64,000 bases of DNA from NCBI RefSeq assembly GCF_000735435.1, contig NZ_JMPP01000014.1, forward strand, positions 124,001 to 188,000, in the 5' to 3' direction. Of this stretch, positions 17,047 to 27,878 are shown piece by piece (position 1 is the stretch's first letter; every line of letters starts with the position of its first letter). This DNA is from Klebsiella planticola ATCC 33531 (GTDB lineage Bacteria > Pseudomonadota > Gammaproteobacteria > Enterobacterales > Enterobacteriaceae). A program made the position numbers and the translations under genes. The notes below the pieces were generated by a model, which saw only the letters and a program-made list of their open reading frames with translations, searched no databases and was not told the origin of the DNA.

Positions 17047-17382
17047 GCGCCTCGATTGCTACATGGAGGCGGGGCGCATTATAGCTACTTTCAGGCATTT
17101 ACCACATACCTGAACGCACTTTTTTACTGTTAAAACTGGACTTTACAGAACAGTCTGACACAAACCCTCGTAAAATCCGCGGGTTACACTTTTATATTTT
17201 TTCTGCGAGGGCGATCTGGCAGGAAAAAACGACGCTGGAGAGATACGCGGCCGCCTCCATGCGTCTCAGTCAGCGTGGCGCATGCATGCCATGTCGCTAT
17301 TCGCTCTTTCCTGCCAGTGAGTTCCCCCACAGACACCTTTGCCGTTTGGTGATAGCGTAATCTGCCGCTGAGAGGAGCCGCA
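17047..17382. other. 336-base region between selC and the RpiR gene
   Basis: Contains the selC promoter; a minus-strand TATAAT lies at 17078-17083, followed by a GC-rich GCGCCCC discriminator, a pattern of stringently controlled tRNA genes. The remainder should hold the RpiR promoter. No further gene is apparent. Confidence 0.6.
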
Positions 17383-18114
17383 ATGGACTTAGAAAATATC
17401 TTTCGTGACGTCAAGCTGAGCAAAACGGAAATGACCGTGCTGCGCTTTATCCAGAATGATCCTGAGCAGTGTGTGCGGGAAGGCATCCGCAGCGTCGCTG
17501 AGCGCTGCTATAGCAACCCCTCCTCGCTGGTGCGGCTGGCGAAGAAACTGAAGTTCAGCGGCTGGCTGGAGCTGGTCTATTTTATTAAATTCAATATCAC
17601 CATGCCGAAACTCGATGTCACCAACGACATCGACTACATGAGTATTCAGCCGACAGAGCGGCTGACGCCGCTGCTGGAAAGCCTGCAGCATCAGCGGATC
17701 CTGATCCACGGCAGCGGCTTTTCGCAGCTGATTGCGCAATATATTTATAATAAGTTCCTGGTGACCGGCGTGAACGCCAGCCTCGCGCTGTGGCCGGATT
17801 ACGAAATCCTGGAGCAAAAAAATGCGGCGAAATTCGACTCCATCTGGATCGTCTCAAAATCCGGGCGCAGCAGCTCGGCTCTGAACTGGGTGAAGGCGCT
17901 GGAAGGCAAGGCGATTAATCTGGTGTGCTTTACCGGCGATTATCAAAGTCCGCTGGCGCAGGCGGCGGATACCGCATTCATTATTCATGACCCGCAGAAG
18001 TTCGACGATGATATTTACTGGAGCAACCCGTTTTTCGGTTACTGCATACTCGGGTTTGAGCGGCTGCTGAAGATGTGGTTTATACAGACGGAGAACCCTG
18101 GAGGCGGCGTTTGA
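17383..18114 (+). CDS. RpiR-family (SIS-domain) sugar regulator
   Basis: 243 residues. The N-terminal helix-turn-helix (about 1-75) contains GIRSVAERCYSNPSSLVRLAKKLKFSG, and the SIS sugar-phosphate-binding domain (about 95-225) contains ILIHGSGFSQLIAQY and IWIVSKSGRSSSALNW. RpiR regulators bind phosphosugars. It is convergent with the GH4/PTS genes, which are the obvious regulon. GAGAGGAGCC precedes the ATG. Whether it activates or represses cannot be told. Confidence 0.9.
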   Translation: MDLENIFRDVKLSKTEMTVLRFIQNDPEQCVREGIRSVAERCYSNPSSLVRLAKKLKFSGWLELVYFIKFNITMPKLDVTNDIDYMSIQPTERLTPLLESLQHQRILIHGSGFSQLIAQYIYNKFLVTGVNASLALWPDYEILEQKNAAKFDSIWIVSKSGRSSSALNWVKALEGKAINLVCFTGDYQSPLAQAADTAFIIHDPQKFDDDIYWSNPFFGYCILGFERLLKMWFIQTENPGGGV

Positions 18115-18202
18115 CGCGCCTGTCAGGGCGATAAAATGACAACTTACGCGTTCCCGGGTTGTGGCTTAGACGCCTGACCCGGGCTACAAAACCGGCCAAT
18201 CA

Positions 18203-18230
18203 CGCCTTATCCGGTAGCCCGGATAAGGCG
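18203..18230. repeat. REP-type palindrome between convergent genes
   Basis: CGCCTTATCCGG and CCGGATAAGGCG form a perfect 12-base stem with a TAGC loop. Shorter REP-like arms flank it on both sides. It lies between the convergent RpiR and GH4 genes and may end both transcripts. Confidence 0.75.
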
Positions 18231-18262
18231 TTAGCCGCTATCCGGGGGATTGAGCCGGGCGT

Positions 18263-19642
18263 TTATTGCCAGTCGGCGAACTGCGCGTCGTCGAGATAGG
18301 CCTCGACCAGGGTTTTGGCCAGCGAAAAAGAGCCGATCAGCGGGTGTGCCATTAATGCGCGTATCGCCAGGGATTTATCGCGCTGCAAAATGGCCGCCAC
18401 GGCCAGCCGCTCATACTCTTTCACGCTGGCAATCATGTTTCTCTGCGCCGTGGGCACGTGCGCTGGCGTCACCGGTTTTAAGCCGTCTTTGCTCAGGTCG
18501 CAGCTGATCTCAATCACATCGTCAGGACGCAAGAAATCGAGAGTGCCGTTATTGGGTATGGAGACCACGATTCGTTTGGTGGTGCGGCTGTTGACTGCCT
18601 CCAGAATGTCCAGCGCCACCCCGGCGTAGCCGCCGGTATCCGGCTCCTCAATAAACTGGCGCAGGGTTAACGGTTCGCGGGTATGGAATTTCTCCTGCTG
18701 CGACTCGTTCTGCATATAGCTATTTTCCCGGCGCAGGTAGTGCGTCATCCACAGAGAAAATGCCGCCTGCGGATCGGCTTTCACATCAATGCCGCGCAGC
18801 GCGTCCCGCATATCGCGATTGATACGGGCAATCTGCTCGCCGCGCGTTTCGTCCGCCTCTTGAATCGCTTTTAAGGCTACCTCGCGATAATAGTAATAAT
18901 AGAGGTACTCGTTGAGTAATTGCTTATCACACAGCTGAACCAGCTCCGGCGAGAAATACTGCATCGCCGTTTTACGGTATAAATCCGGGCTGGCGATCAG
19001 GCGTTCGGTCACCTCTTCCCCGCGTACGGTGATGTGGGTGAACCAGGAGAAATGGTTCAGCCCGTAACACTCGACGCTGAGATCGCGCTCGTCGCAGCCG
19101 AGAATCTCGGGCAGTTCGCGGATCAGCTCCGACGGCGCATCGCAAATGCCATATACGCGACGCTTAAAGCCGGACTTGATGATCGCCTCGGTGACCAGCC
19201 CCGATGGGTTGGTAAAGTTAAACAGGATCGCATCCTCGGCGGCATGCTCTTCGATCAGGCGACAGTAGTTGAGGATCGCCGGGATCGAACGCATCGCCAT
19301 GGCAAAGCCGCCCGCACCGGTGGTCTCCTGGCCTAAGGTATTATGCTCAAGCGCAATACGCTCATCGCGAATACGGCTCTCATCGCCGCCCACCCGCAGG
19401 GTAGTAATCACATAATTTGTGCCTTTCAGCGCGGCGACCGGATCGCTGGTCGTACTGAACGCAATATCCGGACGAATCGTATTAAACACGTAGCGGGCAA
19501 TTTCACCAAACAAGGCCAGATTATCTTCCGAGCTGTCCAGAAATACCACTTCCGTTAAACCTATGCGGTGGGCGTTATAAGCCAGAGATTTCGCCAAAAA
19601 TGCAGAGCGAACGCCGCCCCCGCCTAATACGGTTAATTTCAT
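18263..19642 (-). CDS. Family 4 phospho-glycosidase
   Basis: 459 residues, the usual length of GH4 enzymes, which use NAD, Mn and an elimination mechanism on phosphorylated disaccharides. Visible are the Rossmann start LTVLGGGGVRSAFL, the sugar-phosphate loop NFTNPSG (143-148), the metal ligands Cys167 in GICDAP and His197 in GLNHFSW. Known alpha-type enzymes read CDMP and beta-type CNVP at the first site, so CDAP leaves the anomeric preference open. It follows the PTS gene by 13 bases and would cleave the sugar-6-phosphate imported by it. It is clearly different from Klebsiella AglB. Confidence 0.85.
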   Translation of the reverse strand: MKLTVLGGGGVRSAFLAKSLAYNAHRIGLTEVVFLDSSEDNLALFGEIARYVFNTIRPDIAFSTTSDPVAALKGTNYVITTLRVGGDESRIRDERIALEHNTLGQETTGAGGFAMAMRSIPAILNYCRLIEEHAAEDAILFNFTNPSGLVTEAIIKSGFKRRVYGICDAPSELIRELPEILGCDERDLSVECYGLNHFSWFTHITVRGEEVTERLIASPDLYRKTAMQYFSPELVQLCDKQLLNEYLYYYYYREVALKAIQEADETRGEQIARINRDMRDALRGIDVKADPQAAFSLWMTHYLRRENSYMQNESQQEKFHTREPLTLRQFIEEPDTGGYAGVALDILEAVNSRTTKRIVVSIPNNGTLDFLRPDDVIEISCDLSKDGLKPVTPAHVPTAQRNMIASVKEYERLAVAAILQRDKSLAIRALMAHPLIGSFSLAKTLVEAYLDDAQFADWQ

Positions 19643-19655
19643 ACATCACTCCCAA

Positions 19656-21215
19656 TTAATTTTCTGCCAGCCAGCTATCAACCCGGGAACGTACCTGCCC
19701 CACTTTGACGCCATAAATAACCTGAACTTCATTACGATTTCGTACGACGCCATTGGCACCGGTACTTTTCAATATGAGCTCATCAACCAAATCCATATTT
19801 TTAATTACCACCCGCAGGCGAGTGAAACAGTTGTCGACCGAAATAATATTTTCTTTGCCGCCGAGGCCACTAATAATCTCATCGGTCACCGACTGCGGAT
19901 TACCGACCTTTTTACGATAATCAGCTTTGCTGTAGAGCTTCACGTTATCGTCGTCTTCACGGCCCGGCGTTTTTAAATTCAGCTTCACTACCAGGGTGCG
20001 GAAAATAACGTAATAAACGGCGAACTGACCGATACCGATAAGAACATACCCAGGCCAGCGCGTTAATGAGACCGGCAGCGGCAGGTTATAAATCAGGAAT
20101 TCGATAAGCCCGGATGCGCCCCACGGCCGAACGGTAAAGATGTCACAAATCGCCTGTGACGCGGCGGTCAGGGTGGCGTGAATCACCCAGAGCAGCGGCG
20201 ACACGAACAGGAAGGTGAACTCAATCGGCTCCGTAATACCGGTGAGCATTGAGGTAATAATGGCGGGCAGCAGAATCGCTTTAGCCATCATTTTTTTCTC
20301 CGGTTTCGCCGTGTGATAAAAGGCCAGCGATGCGCCAGCGAGGCCGAAAATCGTGGTCATCCCCTGCTGTGAGAAACGGAGCGCATCGTTCATGACCGGG
20401 GTCAGATCCGGGTGGCGCATATAGGCGAGGAAAATTGCCTGGGTACCGGAAACCACCTGTCCGTCAACGTTTAGCGTACCGCCGATTTGCGTGAGCTGGA
20501 ACGGCGACCAGACGAAATGGTGCAGGCCGGTGGGGATAAGGAATTTTTCAAAGAAGCCATAAACGAAAACCCCCGCCACGCCGGCGTTTTTCATAAATCC
20601 GGTTAACGCCCCGATACCGTGGGTCATAAACGGCCAGATCCAGGTGAAGGCGATGGCATAGAAAATCACCACCGGGGTCATGGCTACCAGGGTCAGCTTG
20701 GCGCCGCCGTACATTGACAGCGCGCCGGGCAGTTCGATGTTCGAGACTTTGTTATGCACCCAGGCAATGGTGCAGCCGAGGATAATGCCGAGGAACACCC
20801 CCATATCGACGACCACAAAACCGAGCAGTTGTGTCTGACCGGTGCCGTAGTATTCGCCATTAATTTTTTCGGCAATGCCGTGGATATGTTCCAGCCACGA
20901 ATGGTTAGCGCCCAGAAACATAATAAAACACATCACTGAAACCAGGGCGACTTCTGTTTTTTTATCTTTCGCCAGCCCATAACTAATACCGACGCAAAAA
21001 AGTAATCCAAGATTGCCAAACAGCGGCCAGAACGTATCGCCGAGTAATTGTCCTGACTGATGTAAAAAACTGGTTTCAGAAATTAATGTAGGGTTGGTTA
21101 AGACAGAACTGAGTGCCAGAATCAGGCCAATGACGGGCAAGAACAGGACTGCACCGATCATTGCTCTGGAGAATTTTTGCATATTCTCCAGAATACGTTG
21201 ACGTATTGCGGACAT
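19656..21215 (-). CDS. PTS EIICB, glucose/alpha-glucoside type
   Basis: 519 residues. The membrane EIIC domain (about 1-400) has the hallmark FLIPTGLHHFVWSPFQ and GITEPIEFTFLFVSPLL. The cytoplasmic EIIB domain (about 440-519) has the phosphorylation site VDNCFTRLRV (Cys463). It resembles GlvC/AglA/MalX alpha-glucoside transporters. No EIIA is encoded here, so it should borrow a general one such as Crr. AAAGGAACG precedes the ATG. It starts the two-gene operon with the GH4 enzyme. The transported disaccharide is unknown. Confidence 0.88.
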   Translation of the reverse strand: MSAIRQRILENMQKFSRAMIGAVLFLPVIGLILALSSVLTNPTLISETSFLHQSGQLLGDTFWPLFGNLGLLFCVGISYGLAKDKKTEVALVSVMCFIMFLGANHSWLEHIHGIAEKINGEYYGTGQTQLLGFVVVDMGVFLGIILGCTIAWVHNKVSNIELPGALSMYGGAKLTLVAMTPVVIFYAIAFTWIWPFMTHGIGALTGFMKNAGVAGVFVYGFFEKFLIPTGLHHFVWSPFQLTQIGGTLNVDGQVVSGTQAIFLAYMRHPDLTPVMNDALRFSQQGMTTIFGLAGASLAFYHTAKPEKKMMAKAILLPAIITSMLTGITEPIEFTFLFVSPLLWVIHATLTAASQAICDIFTVRPWGASGLIEFLIYNLPLPVSLTRWPGYVLIGIGQFAVYYVIFRTLVVKLNLKTPGREDDDNVKLYSKADYRKKVGNPQSVTDEIISGLGGKENIISVDNCFTRLRVVIKNMDLVDELILKSTGANGVVRNRNEVQVIYGVKVGQVRSRVDSWLAEN

Positions 21216-21422
21216 AGTCGTTCCTTTATTTTTATATTTACATAGGGTTTTTAATTGTTATCTCTACTTCCAGTATTTTGTTTATAGCAATTCCGATCTT
21301 TGAAAGAAACAGGTTGCGGGAAATAGGTACAGGTAGCCGCAAAATGCACACAGGTTTCGCTGACGAGAAAGGCGTGCCCGAGGGAGTGGAAGAGGGATCG
21401 ATGGACGAAGACCAGAGCGGGA

Positions 21423-21445
21423 CCCTCTCTCCGGCGGAGAGAGGG
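21423..21445. repeat. CT-rich hairpin downstream of yicH
   Basis: CCCTCTCTCC and GGAGAGAGGG pair perfectly across a 3-base loop. The element resembles the one after zapB (29542-29563). It may terminate yicH but lacks a T-run on the minus strand. Confidence 0.55.
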
Positions 21446-21455
21446 CGGAGGGCGA

Positions 21456-23171
21456 TTACGGTGCTGGCGGGGGAGCGATCGGCTGAGCTGGCTCGCTGTT
21501 TAGCTGGCCGTTGCGCATCACTTGCGCAACCTGCTGTTTCTCCATATTCACCGCGCTGAGCTGGCCGTTAACTGTCGGTTTCAGCGGCGCATCGGCCTGC
21601 ACGCTGCCGCTGGCGGTCAACTGGAAATTACCGTCGCCGGAAACCGGCAGGGCGGGCCAGCCCCAGGCCTGCAGAATATTCAGCGGTACGCCGCGACCGT
21701 TCAGACTGAGCGTGACCTGGCGCTGGGGAAGCTGCGAGACGGCCGCCGTGGCCTGCAGGATACCGCGCTCGGTAAAGGCGCTTAGCTCGGTGATGTTGAG
21801 CGTTGAGGCATTAGCGTTAAGCTTCAGCGATGGCCGGCGAACGTCGATGCGATTAAAGGTTGCGGCGGCGGCGTTCAGCGTTGCGCTACCGCTCCACACG
21901 CCCCAGCGATGGTCTTTCACCAGCTGCAGTTCGCCGCCGTAGCCGTCAAGGGCGGTGATCTGCCATGGGAATGTGGGATCGATATCGATAACCAGATTGC
22001 GGCTGGCGCTGAATTTCTTCAGCGTCAGGTTTTCCAGCCACGTGGGCAGCGACTCCATCCACAGCTGTTTCCAGTTAGCGGGGAGGGTATATTCCAGCCC
22101 GGCAAAGGCGGTGTCGTCCAGCACCAGCGCGTTACCCGCGCGCAGCCAGTTGCCAGAAGTCCGTACCATCCCGCCTTCCCAGCGTGAGGTGAACTGGCGC
22201 AGCGCGATACCCTGTGGTGAAAATTCGGCATTGGCGATGGGATCAAGCAGATGCAGCGATCCGTTAATAAATTCGCTGGCGTTCATCGACAGGGTGCCGT
22301 CATCGCTTTGCCACCCGCCCTGGCTCAGGGTCAGGTTGCGTAGATTGAGGTCGAGATCGGTCACCGCCCAGTCCGGCCCCTGCAAACGGGCGTCGGTCAT
22401 GTCGAGACGGCCAATGTGCAGTGAAGGGACGCTGGTCAGCGGGGTGAAGAATTCTGCCAGCGATTTATCGCTCTGCAGGCGAATTTCGTTGAGCTGCAGA
22501 TTATCTACCAGCCAGCTGCCGTCGGCGTTGCGTTTGGCGTTGCCGGTCAGCGTCCCGCGCGCAATATCGGCGCCCAGCGTGGATAACGTTACTTCGCCAT
22601 TATCAAGGCTTCCCTGGATCAGCACGTTACTGGCATCCACGCCGTTGAGGGTCAGCGAGCCTGCGCTCATCTGAATCTGTGCCTTTTTACCCAGCACATT
22701 GCCCGCTTCCGGCGCCCAGGGGCTGACGCCGCCGTCAACGCGCTGTGCGCTCAGCGCCCAGCCGGTTTCCGGGCTGTTAAACGCCATATTGCGCAACTGC
22801 AGACGGTCGGCGGCAAAGGGTAAAGAAGCGGAGGAGGGCGAGAGATTTAACGTCCCGTCGCTAAGCACAATCTCGTCGGCGTGCAGCGGATCGCTGAACT
22901 GGCGGGTGCTGAAGCCAATATCCACCGCTTTAGCGACCAGCGTCGGCGGTTTGCCGTCGCGTCCGAAAGTGACATTTTGCAGCTGCAGGTGAAGAGGGGA
23001 AGAGAAGCTGTGCTCCATCTCATCGAAGGAAACCTGCCAGCCGGTGCCATCGCTCAGCCAGGCGCTGGCCTGACGTGAACCCCAGTGGGTCTGGAGCAGG
23101 AAATAGAGGGCAATCACCACCACCAGTAGGGCGATCGCGAGCCACAAAATCAGCTTTCCAATAAATTTCAT
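21456..23171 (-). CDS. yicH: AsmA-family inner-membrane protein YicH
   Basis: 571 residues, close to E. coli YicH. A single N-terminal membrane anchor (about 5-27, LILWLAIALLVVVIALYFLL) is followed by a long periplasmic beta-rich AsmA domain. AsmA-like proteins bridge the envelope and are linked to phospholipid transport; YicH itself is poorly studied. It is followed upstream by xanP on the same strand, as in E. coli. I chose the start at MKFIGK; the frame extends 8 codons further without support. The C-terminus ends in a proline/alanine tail. Confidence 0.92.
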   Translation of the reverse strand: MKFIGKLILWLAIALLVVVIALYFLLQTHWGSRQASAWLSDGTGWQVSFDEMEHSFSSPLHLQLQNVTFGRDGKPPTLVAKAVDIGFSTRQFSDPLHADEIVLSDGTLNLSPSSASLPFAADRLQLRNMAFNSPETGWALSAQRVDGGVSPWAPEAGNVLGKKAQIQMSAGSLTLNGVDASNVLIQGSLDNGEVTLSTLGADIARGTLTGNAKRNADGSWLVDNLQLNEIRLQSDKSLAEFFTPLTSVPSLHIGRLDMTDARLQGPDWAVTDLDLNLRNLTLSQGGWQSDDGTLSMNASEFINGSLHLLDPIANAEFSPQGIALRQFTSRWEGGMVRTSGNWLRAGNALVLDDTAFAGLEYTLPANWKQLWMESLPTWLENLTLKKFSASRNLVIDIDPTFPWQITALDGYGGELQLVKDHRWGVWSGSATLNAAAATFNRIDVRRPSLKLNANASTLNITELSAFTERGILQATAAVSQLPQRQVTLSLNGRGVPLNILQAWGWPALPVSGDGNFQLTASGSVQADAPLKPTVNGQLSAVNMEKQQVAQVMRNGQLNSEPAQPIAPPPAP

Positions 23172-23333
23172 GATCTTCCATCCTGAGAAGTGCACATAGG
23201 GCTGTTATGCACGATTTATGCGCAATCCTCAAGACAGGAGTTGTTTATTTGAATGACAGAGTGATGGGAGATACGTTTTATTCAGGCATACCCGGAGGGC
23301 GGTGTGAAGGCCTCATCCGGGATATTCCGCCGT

Positions 23334-23365
23334 TATCCCCGCCAGGCAATGCGCCATCGGGGATA
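23334..23365. repeat. REP-like inverted repeat between xanP and yicH
   Basis: TATCCCC and GGGGATA arms with CG-rich loop follow xanP. The neighbouring CATCCGGGATATTCCGCCG is another REP-like piece. A weak terminator role is possible. Confidence 0.45.
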
Positions 23366-23370
23366 CGGGT

Positions 23371-24762
23371 TTAATTCTTCTCTGGCGGGAACACTAAATT
23401 CAGCACAATGGCGGTGATACCCCCGGCAGCGATGCCAGAGGAGAGCAGGTTCTTCAGCCAGTCAGGGGCGAACTGCAGAATCAGCGGCTGCTGGGAAACG
23501 CCGAGGCCCACTGCCAGCGACAGGGCGATAATCAGAATCGCGCGGCGGTTGAGCGGTTCGCGGGAGACGATGCGCACCCCGGAAGCGGCGATAGTACCGA
23601 ACATCACCAGCGTTGCGCCGCCGAGGACCGGCTCCGGAATATGCTGGACAAAGCCGCTGACTGCCGGGAACAGGCCCAGTACGATCAGCATCAGCGCCAC
23701 CACGAAGCCGACATAGCGGCTGGCGACGCCGGTCAACTGAATCACGCCGTTATTCTGGCCGAAGCAGGAGTTCGGGAAGGTATTAAAGACGGCGGAGACA
23801 AAGGAGTTCAGGCCGTTAGCCAGCACGCCGCCTTTCAGGCGCTTCATATACAGCGGACCGGAGACCGGCTGCTCCGACACGTCAGAGGTGGCGGTGATAT
23901 CGCCGATGGTTTCCAGCGAGGTGATCATAAACACCAGCATCAGCGGCAGCAGCAGGCTCCAGTCGATGCCCAGGCCGTAGTAGAGCGGGGTCGGGACCGT
24001 AATCAGGCTATCGTTGGCAGGCGCGGTATTTGCCGGCAGCATATCCAGCAGCCAGGCCGCCAGGTAACCCGCCGCCATGGCGATAACCAGCGACGCGATG
24101 CGCAGATACGGGTTGCGCTGGCGGTTAAGAATAATGATCAGCGCCAGGACGATGCCCGCCAGCAGCAGATTTTTCGGCGCGCCGAAGGTATGGTCGGCCA
24201 TCGCCGCATAGCCGCCGCCGATGGAGGTCAGCCCGACCTGAATCAGCGACAGGCCGATAATCATCACCACCACCCCGGAGACCAGCGGGGTAATCACCCG
24301 CCGCGCCAGGTGCAGAACGCGCGAGATAACCATTTCCGTGCAGCTGGCCAGCATCAGGGTGCCGAATAGCGCGGCCATCATCGTCGGCACGTCGGCGCCA
24401 CCGGTTTTCAGCGCGGTGCCACCCATAATCAGCGGGGCGACGAAGTTAAAGCTGGTGCCCTGAATAGAGAGCAGGCCGGAACCGACGGGTCCCCAGGCTT
24501 TAATCTGAATGATGGATGCCACGCCGGAAGCGAACAGCGACATGCTGATAATGTGCTGCGTATCCTGAGCCGGGAGGCCCAGCGCCTGACAGATTAACAA
24601 CGCCGGCGTGATGACCGCGACAAACATCGCCAGCAGATGCTGAAAGGCGGCGAACAGGGTTTGCGGCAGCGGCGGGCGGTCTTCGAGGCGGTAGATTAAT
24701 TCGCTGGTTGTTTTATGCGCAACCGGTTGCGCAGCTTCTGACTCGGCGGTGTTAACGGACAT
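23371..24762 (-). CDS. xanP: Xanthine:H+ symporter
   Basis: 463 residues, same length as and nearly identical to E. coli XanP (YicE), an NCS2/NAT purine transporter for xanthine in the inner membrane. Family signatures are seen: [20 protein letters not shown] near helix 3 and [22 protein letters not shown] in helix 10. About 14 helices are expected. The start at [15 protein letters not shown] matches E. coli; a longer frame adds 5 codons. It is divergent from gltS with 286 bases between. A PurR-like palindrome lies 55 bases upstream. Confidence 0.96.
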   Translation of the reverse strand: MSVNTAESEAAQPVAHKTTSELIYRLEDRPPLPQTLFAAFQHLLAMFVAVITPALLICQALGLPAQDTQHIISMSLFASGVASIIQIKAWGPVGSGLLSIQGTSFNFVAPLIMGGTALKTGGADVPTMMAALFGTLMLASCTEMVISRVLHLARRVITPLVSGVVVMIIGLSLIQVGLTSIGGGYAAMADHTFGAPKNLLLAGIVLALIIILNRQRNPYLRIASLVIAMAAGYLAAWLLDMLPANTAPANDSLITVPTPLYYGLGIDWSLLLPLMLVFMITSLETIGDITATSDVSEQPVSGPLYMKRLKGGVLANGLNSFVSAVFNTFPNSCFGQNNGVIQLTGVASRYVGFVVALMLIVLGLFPAVSGFVQHIPEPVLGGATLVMFGTIAASGVRIVSREPLNRRAILIIALSLAVGLGVSQQPLILQFAPDWLKNLLSSGIAAGGITAIVLNLVFPPEKN

Positions 24763-24816
24763 CACAAACAATCCCAAGGTGGCAAAGCGGGAATTTTATC
24801 GGACTGTAGTACAAAA

Positions 24817-24828
24817 GCAAACGTTTGC
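24817..24828. promoter_or_regulatory. PurR-box-like palindrome upstream of xanP
   Basis: GCAAACGTTTGC is a perfect 12-base palindrome matching the core of the PurR operator (consensus near ACGCAAACGTTTTCGT). A second half, GCGTTTGC, follows immediately. Purine control of a xanthine permease is logical. Confidence 0.6.
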
Positions 24829-25048
24829 CAGCGTTTGCTGAGAAATATTTATACAACTCAGCGGGGTCGGTTATTAATTAACATTTTGTATGCTTGATCG
24901 CATCAATATCAAAACAAAATATCTTTTCCTGTCATTTTTTGCGCGGTTCTGCTTAAAATCCCCCTCCGATTCCTCAAGATGAGAAGTAATCGACACCGGG
25001 AATACCGACGCGTGTGAATGGATCATGCGCCCTTAAGGAGCTCTTTTT

Positions 25049-26251
25049 ATGTTTCATCTCGATACCTTATCGACGCTCGTTGCCGCAACATTGGTGCTGC
25101 TGTTGGGCAGACAACTCGTGCAGAATGTCCCCTTCCTGAAAAAATACACAATCCCTGAACCCGTCGCGGGCGGCCTGCTGGTGGCGCTGGCGCTGCTGGT
25201 GCTGAAAAAGAGCATGGGTTGGGAAATTGACTTTGATATGAGCCTGAAAGACCCGCTGATGATGGCGTTCTTTGCGACTATCGGTCTGAACGCTAACCTC
25301 TCCAGCCTGCGGGCCGGCGGCAAAGTGGTGGGCACCTTCCTGATTGTGGTGGTGGGACTGTTGCTGCTGCAAAACGCCCTCGGCATCGGGATGGCGAAGC
25401 TGTTAGGGCTGGACCCGCTGATGGGTCTGCTGGCAGGCTCAATTACCCTGTCTGGCGGCCATGGCACCGGCGCGGCGTGGAGTAAGCTGTTTGTTGAACG
25501 CTACGGCTTTGCCAACGCGACCGAAGTCGCAATGGCGTGCGCCACCTTTGGTCTGGTGCTGGGTGGTTTGATTGGCGGCCCGGTGGCGCGCTATCTGGTT
25601 AAACACTCTTCTTCACCTGACGGAACGCCGGATGATCAGCTGGCGCCTACCGCCTTCGAAAAACCGGATATGGGCCGCATGATCACCTCGCTGGTGCTGA
25701 TTGAGAGCATCGCCTTAATTGCCATCTGCCTGACGGTAGGGAGGGTGGTTGCGCAACTGCTGACCGGCACCGTCTTTGAGCTGCCCACTTTTGTCTGCGT
25801 ACTGTTTATCGGGGTGATCCTCAGCAACGGTCTGTCGCTGTTAGGTTTCTATCGCGTGTTTGAGCGTGCGGTATCGGTGCTGGGCAACGTTAGCCTGTCG
25901 CTGTTCCTTGCCATGGCCCTGATGAGCCTGAAGCTGTGGGAACTGGCTTCGCTGGCGCTGCCGATGCTGGCGATCCTCGCGGTCCAGACGGTGGCGATGG
26001 CGCTGTATGCCGTCTTCGTGACCTATCGTATGATGGGGAAAAACTATGACGCCGCCGTGCTGGCGGCCGGGCACTGTGGTTTTGGTCTCGGGGCGACGCC
26101 GACGGCGATTGCCAATATGCAGGCAATCACCGACCGCTTTGGCCCGTCTCATATGGCGTTCCTGGTGGTGCCGATGGTCGGCGCGTTCTTTATTGATATC
26201 GTGAATGCGCTGGTGATTAAGCTGTATCTGCTGCTGCCGATATTTGGCTGA
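25049..26251 (+). CDS. gltS: Sodium/glutamate symporter
   Basis: 400 residues, as E. coli GltS (401). It imports glutamate with Na+ through the inner membrane, with about 10 helices in two inverted repeats. Typical sequence includes YTIPEPVAGGLLVALALLVL, GLLAGSITLSGGHGTGAAW and the second reentrant loop GHCGFGLGATPTAIANMQA. AAGGAGCTC precedes the ATG. In E. coli it lies next to recG; here glpK follows instead, on the opposite strand. Confidence 0.96.
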   Translation: MFHLDTLSTLVAATLVLLLGRQLVQNVPFLKKYTIPEPVAGGLLVALALLVLKKSMGWEIDFDMSLKDPLMMAFFATIGLNANLSSLRAGGKVVGTFLIVVVGLLLLQNALGIGMAKLLGLDPLMGLLAGSITLSGGHGTGAAWSKLFVERYGFANATEVAMACATFGLVLGGLIGGPVARYLVKHSSSPDGTPDDQLAPTAFEKPDMGRMITSLVLIESIALIAICLTVGRVVAQLLTGTVFELPTFVCVLFIGVILSNGLSLLGFYRVFERAVSVLGNVSLSLFLAMALMSLKLWELASLALPMLAILAVQTVAMALYAVFVTYRMMGKNYDAAVLAAGHCGFGLGATPTAIANMQAITDRFGPSHMAFLVVPMVGAFFIDIVNALVIKLYLLLPIFG

Positions 26252-26259
26252 TGAGTGGC

Positions 26260-26333
26260 CCGGTGGCGGCTTGCGCCTTACCGTGCCTACAAAATCCTGA
26301 CTCTGTAGGCACGGTAAGCGTAGCGTCACCGGG
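26260..26333. repeat. REP/BIME element between convergent gltS and glpK
   Basis: The inner arms TTACCGTGCCTACA and TGTAGGCACGGTAA pair perfectly (14 bases), with outer CCGGTG/CACCGG and GCG arms. It lies at the gltS/glpK junction, the left end of the rearranged block, and would end both transcripts. Confidence 0.8.
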
Positions 26334-26351
26334 GCAGTCCTGTGGTCGCGG

Positions 26352-27878
<1,527 letters not shown>

